NCBI GenBank assembly: GCA_018266215.1
Contig: JAFEAV010000008.1
Location: 61,510 to 125,509 of the forward strand
DNA length: 64,000 nucleotides
Origin: Cyanobacteria bacterium SZAS LIN-3
GTDB lineage: Bacteria; Cyanobacteriota; Vampirovibrionia; Obscuribacterales; Obscuribacteraceae
Direction of reading: 5' to 3'
Below, piece by piece: positions 54,430 through 62,925 of this stretch; positions within the stretch are counted from its first letter, which is position 1, and the number at the start of each line of letters is the position of its first letter. A model generated the notes under the pieces. The model ran no database searches. It was not told the origin of the DNA and saw nothing but the letters and a program-made list of their open reading frames with translations. The position numbers were made by a program, and so were the translations under genes.

Positions 54430-56268
54430 TTAGTGGGATACTCTGAGACTGTGACCGATTGAAGAGTGGTTTGGCAACCAGAAATAGAAGGTCGCACCAG
54501 CGCCGGTCACACTTTCGAAACCGATTATGCCCTGGTGTTCGCTCTCAATGATTTTTTTGCAGATAGGTAAACCCATGCCGGTGCCGGTTTCATCGGGCTT
54601 TCCATCAAGTCTTTGATAGACGGAAAAGGCTTGCTTGGCAAAAAATCTGTCGATGCCCGATCCGTTATCTTTAAAGAGCACAGTCCACCCGTTGCGCTCT
54701 GCTTCCACTGATATGTCTACCTGGGGTTTTTGCGAGCCCTTATGGTGCTTTATGGCATTTGTTATCAGCTCGCGTATGACATAGATGAGCTGATCCTTGT
54801 TGCATTCAACTGTGGGAAACTCCGAGTAGGGTGGATGGTTTACGCTGCATCCGCTTGATTCAAGCAACCCTTTCAAATCAACTACAGCATTCTCGACAAG
54901 AGCGCCGATATTGACATTGGTTTTCATGCCTCCAGGTTTGGTGACTCTGGCATAGGTCCAGAGATCATCAACCATTCTTGCGGTCATGCGCGCGCCTTTC
55001 TCAATGCGTTGAAGAAATTCGTTGGCATCATCACCCAGACGATCCTTGTATCTGGAGAGAAGCAATTTGCTGTAACTGGTCATTGCCACCACAGGTTCTT
55101 GCAATTCGTGCGAAATGGTATAGGCCAGCTGGTGCATCTCTTCGTTCAGCCCGGTGACTGTTTCGAGGGACCTGGCCAGGGACTCTTCGGCGTGTTTGCG
55201 CTCGGTCAGATCCCGGGTCACTTTGGCAAAGCCTATGTGCTGGCCCTGATCAAACATTGCCGTAATTACGACATTGGCCCAAAATATCGATCCGTCCCTG
55301 CGCACTCGAGGACCTTCCTCCTCGTAGCGCCCTTTGATTTTTGCTATTTCCAGCTCGTGCTGAGGGTGGCGCCGGGCTACGGCTTCGGCGGTGTAGAATT
55401 TTGAGAAATTCTGCCCGATAATTTCCGCTGCGCTATATCCTTTTATACGCTGCGCACCCTCGTTCCAGCTCAGGATATTGCCGTCCGTATCAAGCATAAA
55501 AATGGCGTAGTCTTTGACGCTTGCAACAAGCAAACTGAAAGACGCTTCCTGTGTGATTCTACGCTGAAGTTCCAAATTAGCCTTTCCCAGTTGATTTATA
55601 AGGACCAAATTGTCCAGGAGGGCCTGCACATCCATCCGTGCCTCCGACTGCTGAAACACGTTCGGGCTGATAGAGCTGGGATTACTGAGCAGTTGTCCTT
55701 CTACTGAAATAATCGGATGAACATGTATTATTTCTTTGATTGTCTGTGCGTCGAATCGCTTACGGTCGTACTGGCAGAGAGCCGAAACCTTGAAATCAGG
55801 AAACATGTTGTTCAAGGTCGACTCATAGGCGATCAACTGATCACAGCCCTGTTCTTCGCCTAGCGCCCATGTCATTTCCGCAGCCACTCGCAGTGCACTG
55901 TAGCCTTCAGTTGCAGATTTTTCAATGGCAAGACGCCAGAATTCGTTCATCTTTCTCAGCTCAAAATGGCCATCGGTAAGATAAGCTTCGTTCTTATGGA
56001 TGGATGAAAAGGCGCCGGACTGCAGATATTTTGCCAGGGGAAATTCATTGACACTCATACAATGGATAATCCACTGAGGATCACTATCGTCATAGATGTA
56101 AATGCATTTTTCTCCACGCAATAAGCCTGCCTGGAGGAACGGTACAAAGGCGTCTTCCTGTTCCTTTTTTGTATCAAATATAAGGCAAGGGTGACTGTGT
56201 GGTCCCTGGGCCTCAAGCGACGTCCCTATCGTCAGCCTGTGAGCCGCGCTGAATATCTCTGCGTGCAT
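54430..56268 (-). CDS. MEDS-PAS sensor histidine kinase
   Basis: The 612-residue protein begins with a MEDS (DcmR-type) sensor domain (about 20-190; PHSHPCLIFDTKKEQ, RGEKCIYIYDD, LRVAAEMTWAL). A PAS domain follows (about 245-365), then a HisKA domain with the phospho-His in YTISHELQEPV and a HATPase domain with N, G1 and G2 boxes (ELITNAIKHH, DNGSGI, GTGMGLPIC). It should autophosphorylate on that His. MEDS domains sense small molecules such as halogenated or one-carbon compounds; the ligand here is unknown. No membrane segment is present, so it is cytoplasmic. No response regulator gene is adjacent, so its partner is encoded elsewhere. Confidence 0.92.
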   Translation of the reverse strand: MHAEIFSAAHRLTIGTSLEAQGPHSHPCLIFDTKKEQEDAFVPFLQAGLLRGEKCIYIYDDSDPQWIIHCMSVNEFPLAKYLQSGAFSSIHKNEAYLTDGHFELRKMNEFWRLAIEKSATEGYSALRVAAEMTWALGEEQGCDQLIAYESTLNNMFPDFKVSALCQYDRKRFDAQTIKEIIHVHPIISVEGQLLSNPSSISPNVFQQSEARMDVQALLDNLVLINQLGKANLELQRRITQEASFSLLVASVKDYAIFMLDTDGNILSWNEGAQRIKGYSAAEIIGQNFSKFYTAEAVARRHPQHELEIAKIKGRYEEEGPRVRRDGSIFWANVVITAMFDQGQHIGFAKVTRDLTERKHAEESLARSLETVTGLNEEMHQLAYTISHELQEPVVAMTSYSKLLLSRYKDRLGDDANEFLQRIEKGARMTARMVDDLWTYARVTKPGGMKTNVNIGALVENAVVDLKGLLESSGCSVNHPPYSEFPTVECNKDQLIYVIRELITNAIKHHKGSQKPQVDISVEAERNGWTVLFKDNGSGIDRFFAKQAFSVYQRLDGKPDETGTGMGLPICKKIIESEHQGIIGFESVTGAGATFYFWLPNHSSIGHSLRVSH

Positions 56269-56442
56269 TGGATTCCTTCTATGATTCCTGGTCCGCTATC
56301 TCACTTTAAGAGACCGCAAATACACCATTTTGTTCAGGAGCTGCCCCCAGGATTTTTAGGGGATATCCTTATACTATTATATTTTAGGAAAAAATAGGGA
56401 ACCAACTGACTTTCGGCCCTCGCACTTTTTCTCCCCGCCACT

Positions 56443-58218
56443 CTATTTCTCAGGCGGTGCTGGTGCCCCCTGATCATCAAAGCGTCCCCAGTGCCCGCGC
56501 CGCGCGCCGTAATCGAGCATGACTGCTTTACCGGTAGCGTCGATGCCTACCTGTTCAGTGGCGGAGCTCACCTGGTCGCCCATGAGGCGATAGTTGTAAT
56601 CCCAGAAGCTGACGCCTGCTTTATCCATGTCTTTGCGCAGGGCCGCAGCCTGGGCTTCAGTCACTGGAGTCCGCAGCGGCTCTTGTAGAAGCAGGCTGCT
56701 GGCGGTACTTATGATGTTGTGATTGTAGGGATTGGGTTCCTTGCCAAAAAGAACCGGTCTGAAAAGCACTCTTGAGTCGTGCGGCAGATTGCCCCAGTCA
56801 CCGACTTTCTCCGGTCCATTTAAGCTGCTCAGCTTGAGCACTGCGCCGTTTGCCAGCTGGAAGGCACCGCTTTCACTGCCGCTGCCTAAAAATCTAGTGG
56901 CAGGCTCGTTGAAGTTTTTCAAAAATGGTGCGATCGTTTCTTGGTGATAGAAGCTACTGTTTTGTTGCATCAGTTGTGAAACTGTCTTGGTGCCCCGATT
57001 TACCACCATTTGCCAGGCCGCGTTTTCATCGCCTCTGGGTCGGCTAACGAAGCGCATTTCTTCAGTTGCTGCCGGTGTTTTCGTCAGAGGGTTTATACTT
57101 TTGAGAGCGGCTGAGATCCAATCTGTTGGGACATTAGCACGGCTTATTGAGAGCGTTTCAGGCTGACCTGGATTGAGGTTGTCACCGATTGGTTTTACCG
57201 TTGCCTGGACTGGACGTCCGCCACTACCGGCAATGGCTTTTACGTCTGTTGATGCAATGGAAACCAGCTTATAATCTAGCTCGCGAATGGTGAGGGCATT
57301 TTCCATTGGCCAGTTACGCACATACAATCTCTGGTTGCCCGGTGCCGCAGCAAGGGTCTGCGAAAGTGCACTGGCGATCGGATAGGCTGCCAGTCGCGCC
57401 GCTGAAAATTGACCCTTATGATACTGATCCTGCGCTTCTTCGCTGAGGCCACTGGCATAGCCGCGGGCGAAAGTCATTGTTGTCATCGCCCGAAATGTAT
57501 TGCCGGCCAACTGCTGTGGCAGCATCTTGAGCATCCCCTGTGCCAGACCGGCCGTGACGACATCGCTGCCCAGAGCTACCGGATTAAGCGCATCTTTGCC
57601 GCTTTTTAGCAGGCCGCCGGCAACCGATCCCAGAGAGGCTTCGCCGCTCTTGCTGTCCACATAAGTAGAGGGAGTCATGGCTGTATCGATGCTCCGGTTG
57701 GCCAGTCCCAGCTCCAGCGACATCAGTGCGGGGCCTCCCCGCCCCCGCGAAATCTGCGAAACCGCCCCTCGCATCGCAAGTCCTTTGGCAAAACCCCAGC
57801 AGGTTTCAGTCCCGCCGCTACCGACAGACCCGGTTGCATCAAGGGCGTAGACCGTGCCGGCGGCAAGCAGGCCATATTTGCCTGGTATGAAGGTGCCGGC
57901 AGTCTTGGCTGCTCCCGAAACTATCCTGTAAGTGTCCCATTCGTCCTGCCGAGAGCTCTCCATCTGCTGGATGGCCTGCCTGGCGATGTTCTGGCTTCGT
58001 AAAGTGCCGGGAAGGTTGGGCTGGGCGAGTTCGCGGGCCGCCACTTCCAGCTTTTGCACCGCGGCGGCATGATGATGGTAAGGCTCGGATAGAAAGTCAA
58101 TCGCCTGGCGCAGATAGCTGCTCTGGTCCTTCTCGGCCTTAATCGCCGCCAGCTCTGATTGGATGGCGGCTCTGGGGTCTGACTTGATCCGTTCGTCGAG
58201 GCTGTTGGGATTGTCCAT
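56443..58218 (-). CDS. Protein of unknown function with kinase-like C-terminal region
   Basis: No family is recognised. The 591-residue protein has a helical N-terminus without a signal peptide (residues 1-110), a Gly/Ala/Ser-rich hydrophobic middle (about 115-300, including GKYGLLAAGTVYALDATGSVG and AAGNQ-like helices) and a polar C-terminal domain. Residues 437-590 resemble the core of a kinase-like fold: a Gly loop with a following Lys (LGSGSESGAF, AVLKLS), FWDYNYRL where a catalytic loop would be, and MLDYGARR where DFG would be. This is a weak visual match. An effector-like layout with a membrane-inserting middle is possible. Confidence 0.55.
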   Translation of the reverse strand: MDNPNSLDERIKSDPRAAIQSELAAIKAEKDQSSYLRQAIDFLSEPYHHHAAAVQKLEVAARELAQPNLPGTLRSQNIARQAIQQMESSRQDEWDTYRIVSGAAKTAGTFIPGKYGLLAAGTVYALDATGSVGSGGTETCWGFAKGLAMRGAVSQISRGRGGPALMSLELGLANRSIDTAMTPSTYVDSKSGEASLGSVAGGLLKSGKDALNPVALGSDVVTAGLAQGMLKMLPQQLAGNTFRAMTTMTFARGYASGLSEEAQDQYHKGQFSAARLAAYPIASALSQTLAAAPGNQRLYVRNWPMENALTIRELDYKLVSIASTDVKAIAGSGGRPVQATVKPIGDNLNPGQPETLSISRANVPTDWISAALKSINPLTKTPAATEEMRFVSRPRGDENAAWQMVVNRGTKTVSQLMQQNSSFYHQETIAPFLKNFNEPATRFLGSGSESGAFQLANGAVLKLSSLNGPEKVGDWGNLPHDSRVLFRPVLFGKEPNPYNHNIISTASSLLLQEPLRTPVTEAQAAALRKDMDKAGVSFWDYNYRLMGDQVSSATEQVGIDATGKAVMLDYGARRGHWGRFDDQGAPAPPEK

Positions 58219-58363
58219 TGCTGTGCCGTGGCTGTCTTTGCAGATTTATACCCGGATTTGAGGCTTTCCAAAGTTTTTTGATGCCGGTTGAGCCACTGTC
58301 CGGCCCTGACCACCCGCAGGAGTTAAACTATGGACTGCCAGTCTTTGCAGTCACAGGAAACCA

Positions 58364-59095
58364 ATGTCATTTTTCACTTTGCAGCATCATGTGCACGGTC
58401 AGCCCTTTGAGTTTGTCGTGCATGTGCCCGAATACTTCGAAAATATCGAGAATCCTCCCCTGATTGTCTTTTTGCACGGTTCCGGTGAGCGCGGCTACGA
58501 TGTCGGGGAACCGCTGAAGGGAGCGGGCCCTGCTTTTGACGAATTGCAATTGCCGGCGGTAACGATTTTCCCTCAGTGTGATCCGGCGCACCGGGCCTTT
58601 TATGGTGCCATGGAGGAACGCGTCCTGGCGGCCATAGAAAGAGCGAGGCAGGAATTTCAAGTAGACCCGGCCAGGATCTATCTGTCAGGCTATTCGATGG
58701 GAGGGTCCAGTGCTCTCTGGTTGGCTGCACAGCATCCCGAATTGTTTGCTGCCCTGGTCTCGATTGCTCCTGGTATCACCTGGATTGGTGAGGAACTGCC
58801 CCCTCTTTTACCGGCGGTTGTGAGAGGTCGATTTGAATCGATGTTCGTTGCCGCTGACCGCAGTGCAGCCATAGCCAGAAATATTGCCTCTGTGCCCACC
58901 TGGTTTTTGCAGGGCACCGCCGATGAACCCTGTCCGATAGACGAGACAAGATCGGTAATTGAAGAGATGCGCAAAATTGGTCGGCAGCCGGTTGTCACCG
59001 AATATGATGGCCTGGATCATGATTCGCTTGAGATTGCATTGAGAGAGCCAGGCCTGTTTGAATGGTTGCTTGAGCAGCGTTCTGCGTTTCAGTAA
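58364..59095 (+). CDS. Alpha/beta hydrolase, carboxylesterase/PHB-depolymerase-like
   Basis: The 243-residue protein has the alpha/beta hydrolase core: the oxyanion strand LIVFLHGSGERG, the nucleophile elbow GYSMGGSSAL, the acid in LQGTADEPCP and the final His in YDGLDHDSL. This resembles the predicted peptidase/esterase branch that includes phospholipase/carboxylesterase and LpqC-like enzymes. No signal peptide is seen, so it is likely cytoplasmic. The substrate is not evident. It ends 8 nt from the convergent TetR-family gene. No upstream operon partner exists; it lies divergent from the 591-residue unknown with 145 nt between them. Confidence 0.85.
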   Translation: MSFFTLQHHVHGQPFEFVVHVPEYFENIENPPLIVFLHGSGERGYDVGEPLKGAGPAFDELQLPAVTIFPQCDPAHRAFYGAMEERVLAAIERARQEFQVDPARIYLSGYSMGGSSALWLAAQHPELFAALVSIAPGITWIGEELPPLLPAVVRGRFESMFVAADRSAAIARNIASVPTWFLQGTADEPCPIDETRSVIEEMRKIGRQPVVTEYDGLDHDSLEIALREPGLFEWLLEQRSAFQ

Positions 59096-59103
59096 GATTG
59101 CCT

Positions 59104-59748
59104 TCAACTACGCGGCACCAGGCCGTCCAGCAATACCCTCATCGCGCGCTCCATAATGGCGCTCAAGGTTTCGGATTCATCGCCTGCCTCTGAGCCGTGT
59201 CCGCCCATAAGCCAGGACATGCGAGCGCTCATCACAACCGGCACGACTACCTGTACGATTTCGGCCGCCTTCATATCACTGCGTAGCTCACCGGCTTTCT
59301 GCGCCGCTTCAATAATTTCAATCATTAGATCAATGAAATATGTTTTGATCGAAGGCGGCGGCCCATGGTCTTCACCATCAGGGCACTGGTTGTGATTTTT
59401 CATTTTTTCAAATTTGTGGCGAAATAAGGCGCGCGATAATTCTGAATTGTCTTCCGTCCAGGTTGCCACTTTGGCTAAATAGTCGAAGAGCACCGTCCTT
59501 GGTGACTCGCCATTTGCCAGTGCGTTGCGGGCTATAGTGGCCCCTTCTTTTAGCTGCGACTCCTGCAATGCCAGGACGAGGTCTTCTTTCTTTTGAAAGT
59601 GATAATAGAAAGTACCTTTTGCCAGGTTTGCCGCGACGACTATGTCATCTACAGATGTAGAGTCATATCCTTTAGTGCGAAATAACTCGGCGGCAGCGTT
59701 CAGTATCTCCTGCCGGGTTGCTTCTCGTTTGTCTTCGCGGCGTCCCAA
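59104..59748 (-). CDS. TetR/AcrR-family transcriptional repressor
   Basis: From the TTG at 59748 (AGGGAG 6 nt upstream, a strong ribosome binding site) the protein has 214 residues; a start at 59820 would add 24. The N-terminal helix-turn-helix is typical: REATRQEILNAAAELFRTKGYDSTSVDDIV then KGTFYYHFQKKEDL. The C-terminal helical ligand domain is divergent, with a DGEDHGPPPS loop. It faces a Spy-like gene across a dyad at 59871-59906 that overlaps that gene's predicted -10, so it probably represses that gene and perhaps itself. The inducing ligand is unknown. Confidence 0.92.
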   Translation of the reverse strand: MGRREDKREATRQEILNAAAELFRTKGYDSTSVDDIVVAANLAKGTFYYHFQKKEDLVLALQESQLKEGATIARNALANGESPRTVLFDYLAKVATWTEDNSELSRALFRHKFEKMKNHNQCPDGEDHGPPPSIKTYFIDLMIEIIEAAQKAGELRSDMKAAEIVQVVVPVVMSARMSWLMGGHGSEAGDESETLSAIMERAMRVLLDGLVPRS

Positions 59749-59861
59749 AATTAACTCCCTGTGCTCAATCTTTAAAAATTCCCGAATAATACTTCGCGCA
59801 CGTCCCCAAAATATCCGCAAAAGACTGCAGGTGTTGGGTCTTTGGTCATAATAGCCCGAAC

Positions 59862-59888
59862 TTGACGAAAACTGACTGCTGGTATAAT
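59862..59888 (+). promoter_or_regulatory. Promoter of the Spy-like gene
   Basis: TTGACG (59862-59867) and a perfect TATAAT (59883-59888) with a 15-nt spacer, about 95 nt before the gene start. The spacer is shorter than the optimum, which is common for regulated promoters. Confidence 0.5.
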
Positions 59889-59906
59889 TTTATACTGTCA
59901 GTCGGT
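59871..59906. promoter_or_regulatory. TetR-type palindromic operator
   Basis: Two 17-nt arms (59871-59887 and 59890-59906) match in 13 positions around a 2-nt centre, with a perfect inner GTATAA-TT-TTATAC and outer ACTGACTG/CAGTCGGT halves. The dyad covers the predicted -10 box of the Spy-like gene and lies in front of the divergent TetR gene, the expected site for such a repressor. Confidence 0.6.
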
Positions 59907-59980
59907 TTTGTGAATTTGTTAGGTCACAAATAAAGATTATAAGCGCGGCGCGTCAAAAGACACGTCGCAAGGAGGTTTGT

Positions 59981-60412
59981 ATGTTTGGAAAAGCTGAGTG
60001 TGGCGCTCCTGGCGGCTTTGGCGGCGGTGCTTTTGGTAAGCACGGCGGCAGAGGCGGTCATGGACCCATGGCTATGCTCCACGGGCTCGATCTGACCGAC
60101 GAGCAAGTGCTGAAATTGGCGGAAATCAAAGGTGGGGCCTTCTTCAAGATGGCCCACAATAAGATTGACATCATGCAGCTCAAAAAGCAGGTCTTCAAAG
60201 AGTTGCTCAGCCCGCAGGTCGATAAAGCCAAAGTGCGTGAGTTGGCCAGTCAGATCAAGGAAAAGAAATCCCATTGCATGGAAGAGATGTTGGAAAACGT
60301 CATCGCCTGCTCGGAAATTCTTACCCCTGAACAGAAGAAGCAGCTCAAAGTGCAGAAAGTGCGCTGCTTCCTTGGATTGGGCGACCACGAAGAAGAAGGC
60401 GACGACGAGTAA
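59981..60412 (+). CDS. Spy/CpxP-like (LTxxQ) protein without signal peptide
   Basis: The 143-residue protein has an AAGGAGG ribosome binding site before its ATG. An N-terminal Gly/His/Phe-rich stretch (GGFGGGAFGKHGGRGGHGP) precedes a helical domain with two LTxxQ motifs (LTDEQVLKL and LTPEQKKQL), the mark of the Spy/CpxP chaperone and metal-sensor family. It has no signal peptide, so unlike Spy it may act in the cytoplasm. Several Cys and the His-rich start could bind metal. It is under the predicted control of the divergent TetR repressor. The acidic C-terminus ends HEEEGDDE. A strong inverted repeat follows its stop. Role: stress-responsive binding protein, by inference. Confidence 0.72.
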   Translation: MFGKAECGAPGGFGGGAFGKHGGRGGHGPMAMLHGLDLTDEQVLKLAEIKGGAFFKMAHNKIDIMQLKKQVFKELLSPQVDKAKVRELASQIKEKKSHCMEEMLENVIACSEILTPEQKKQLKVQKVRCFLGLGDHEEEGDDE

Positions 60413-60463
60413 TCATCGGCGCCAATATGCTGGATAACTAGATTTGCTCGCCAGCAAAAGCCG

Positions 60464-60493
60464 GGGTCCGGAGAGTGGTAACTCTCCGGACCC
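60464..60493 (+). terminator. Strong inverted repeat after the Spy-like gene (probable terminator)
   Basis: A 12-bp perfect stem (GGGTCCGGAGAG 60464-60475 with CTCTCCGGACCC 60482-60493) around a 6-nt loop, 51 nt after the gene stop. The following sequence (TGAGGTTTGGG) is a poor U-tract, so termination may be factor-aided. Confidence 0.6.
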
Positions 60494-60575
60494 TGAGGTT
60501 TGGGTCCAGCCCATACAGTTCGAAAACTGTCTGTAGTCAGCTAGTACGGCAGTTCCTTTCAGCTATTTTCAAGGA

Positions 60576-61271
60576 ATGAGTACTGCCTATAAACCTGGCC
60601 TTCCGGAAAAGCTATGTAGGAGTAGGGTGCTCCTTGGTCTGCTCTTCCTTCTTACTCTCGTTACGGCTCCCGCTGCTGGAGTCAAAGAATGTAGCCGTTA
60701 CATCCGGGAGTCTGATATGAGCAAGTCTCTTGCGCACAAGCTGCCCGGAGCGTGTCACCTTCTTTTCGCGCCGGCAATGTTGATTCTCATGATTGCCCTT
60801 GGTCAAATTGCGCAGGGCTACGTTTTGATGCGTCTTCCCAGGCCAATGATAGCCCTGATACATCTGATAGTAAACTATCTTTTCGTCCTTGTTTGGATGT
60901 TACCGCTGCTTCTTGTTGCCCTGCCGACAGTATTATTTGTTTGTTGGAATCACGCATCAGAGCTAAGAGTGCTTGTTCGAGGAAGTCTGCCGGCGCTGGT
61001 TATTCCGCTTTTATCTCTAGCGCGAACTTACTGGTGGCATATGGTCGAGAAAAATCCACCAGCCTTGGATGATGTGAAGGGGTGGCCGGTCAACAAGTTT
61101 CAACCGGGCGCTTTGTTGTTCCCGCTTACTCTTGCTCTTCTGTTTGACCAGATATCAGCGCCGCTCGCCATAAAGGTCGCTGTCTATGTGGCCGGGAATA
61201 CTCTAATTGTGCCGATGTTTTTCATCGGTGAATTTCAAATCAAAGAAAACAAAAATGGAATTTGGCCTTGA
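60576..61271 (+). CDS. Polytopic membrane protein of unknown function
   Basis: The family is not recognised. The longest reading has 231 residues with an N-terminal hydrophobic stretch (VLLGLLFLLTLVTAP). A second start at 60717 (MSKSLAHK) has GGGAG 6 nt upstream, better than the AAGGA that abuts the first ATG, so a shorter 184-residue form may be the real one. Four or five membrane helices follow (around LLFAPAMLILMIALG, ALIHLIVNYLFVLVWML, LPALVIPLLSLA, ALLFPLTLALLFDQ, VYVAGNTLIVPMFF). A loop of about 35 residues around LDDVKGWPVNKF is polar. Role unknown. Confidence 0.62.
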   Translation: MSTAYKPGLPEKLCRSRVLLGLLFLLTLVTAPAAGVKECSRYIRESDMSKSLAHKLPGACHLLFAPAMLILMIALGQIAQGYVLMRLPRPMIALIHLIVNYLFVLVWMLPLLLVALPTVLFVCWNHASELRVLVRGSLPALVIPLLSLARTYWWHMVEKNPPALDDVKGWPVNKFQPGALLFPLTLALLFDQISAPLAIKVAVYVAGNTLIVPMFFIGEFQIKENKNGIWP

Positions 61272-61311
61272 CTGGGAGGCATTGGCTGGCGTTTGGGCGG
61301 GTCGTTTTCGA

Positions 61312-62784
61312 TCACCAGTCAGGAAAGTTGTCTTTGTAATCCCGCTGCGTCGGACCACGATAGTGAGCCGAGTCTCTCAAGGTAGACATACCGCCGGATA
61401 GTAGAAAGACAGCGGCCGGAGCAATTTTCCAACCGAGTTTCTCCGCTTCGTATTGCACGCGTTGCATCGTAGTGGGCTTCCAGGTGATGTTAGCGCCTCT
61501 ATCTTCCTGCATGTCGGTTTCTACATGCCTGAGGATGTTGGCGCCCTTGTCCGCTCGAATGTGCGATCCGTTGCGGGCGTCGACGTTTGAACCCTCCTGG
61601 GCATCTACCCTGGCCTGATTGTATGCCACCACATCGGAGCCTTTTTCGGCCGTAACATAAGAATCCCCATAGGCCTCCACGTGTGAGCCGTTCATTGCGT
61701 CGACTGCGCCAGCTGCCGCTATAACTTTGGAGCCGGGCATTGCCACCACTGATGCACCATCAGGCACACGCCAATTATGATCACCAAACACCTGCACCTG
61801 CTTGGCGTTTGGAGTGATGATATCTCTGTCGCTATCGGCCTTTTGATGATCACCGACAAAGTGACTGCCCGGTTTAAAGTCAATTCCGCGTTCCCTAAAT
61901 CCGAAATTAAGCAGGCCCCCAAAATCAACTTCCTGATCTGCCTTCGCTATTATCGCGCCCCCTCTATCCTCTACCTGCGCGCCCTCTTTCGCTATTATTT
62001 TTGCTCCGGGTTCAGCTATTACATGCGAGCCGCTTTCGGCCAAGACGATGGACCCGTCTCTTGCTGTTACATCAGAATTTGGCAGCGCTTGAGCAATGCT
62101 GCCTTCGCCCAATGAGAGCTTTGCTCCTGGTTCAACAGTAACACCGTTGCGTAGGGAAATCTCCGAGTCCCACGAGGCATCAGCCAGGTTGGTGACACTG
62201 CCGGAATTGATTACGCGCTCGTCACCGGCTTCGGCTTTTGTCTGCACATCCGTGCCTTTCGCGGCGTCAACAGTAGCTCCAAAGTCGAGAATGACCTGTG
62301 CGCCTGAATCGGCGCTCGCTTTTCCGCCCTTCTCGACATGAAGGACGCTGCCTGCCTGAGCGTGTGCCTGGCCGTCGGCATCAACATGCGCTTCTCCGCC
62401 CGCTTCGACTTCGGCAATGGCACCTTTATGTACGGACGCCAAACCGCCTTTCTTTACCGTCACTTTTGCATCGCTGTCAGCAGAGACCATTCCCTGGTCA
62501 GCAGCGGTTGTGCGAGAGCCTGCACGAGCATCGGCACTACTGCGGTTCAACACGGTCACATCTGAACCTGCTTCGGCTACGATATTACCGCCTTTTTCGC
62601 CAATCACGACCGAACCAAATTGTGCGTCGACGTAACTGCCGACTGACCTCACATGTTCTCCCGCCTTTGCGACATATGGCTTGTCCATGCTATAGGCATC
62701 ATTGGCGGTTAGTACCGTCCAGTGAGTCTTATCGCCGTCGGCTGGCACAGGGCGATCCGTGGCTTGATCTATATTTGAAGTCAT
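61312..62784 (-). CDS. Octapeptide-repeat protein of unknown function
   Basis: The 490-residue protein starts at 62784 (AAGGAA 6 nt upstream). After a short polar lead it is built of roughly 35-40 eight-residue units with the consensus G-[SA]-x-V-x-A-x-x, such as GSDVTVLN, GSIVLAES, GSHVIAEP, GAKIIAKE, GSNVDARN. Units in the middle (residues about 300-360) are looser. No known family with an octad beta-solenoid came to mind; hexapeptide (left-handed helix) and RTX (nine-residue) repeats differ in period. A hydrophobic segment near the C-terminus (APAAVFLLSGG) may anchor it. A repetitive beta-solenoid with a surface or scaffold role is likely. Confidence 0.7.
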   Translation of the reverse strand: MTSNIDQATDRPVPADGDKTHWTVLTANDAYSMDKPYVAKAGEHVRSVGSYVDAQFGSVVIGEKGGNIVAEAGSDVTVLNRSSADARAGSRTTAADQGMVSADSDAKVTVKKGGLASVHKGAIAEVEAGGEAHVDADGQAHAQAGSVLHVEKGGKASADSGAQVILDFGATVDAAKGTDVQTKAEAGDERVINSGSVTNLADASWDSEISLRNGVTVEPGAKLSLGEGSIAQALPNSDVTARDGSIVLAESGSHVIAEPGAKIIAKEGAQVEDRGGAIIAKADQEVDFGGLLNFGFRERGIDFKPGSHFVGDHQKADSDRDIITPNAKQVQVFGDHNWRVPDGASVVAMPGSKVIAAAGAVDAMNGSHVEAYGDSYVTAEKGSDVVAYNQARVDAQEGSNVDARNGSHIRADKGANILRHVETDMQEDRGANITWKPTTMQRVQYEAEKLGWKIAPAAVFLLSGGMSTLRDSAHYRGPTQRDYKDNFPDW

Positions 62785-62925
62785 AGTAATTCCTTTTAGA
62801 AGGCAATCACGCGAGGGGTAACGGGTAAGGTTTCGACTTCGCCACAGTATTGCCACACACGTGAAATTCCTGTGACTGCAGCGCAACTTGCAGACCCTTT
62901 GATGACAGTGCCATGAGAAACGCAG

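Noticed and set aside
62298..62786. Arg/His-rich open frame (162 codons) on the plus strand inside the octapeptide-repeat gene
   Set aside because: Shadow of the repetitive minus-strand gene with low-complexity composition and no motif.
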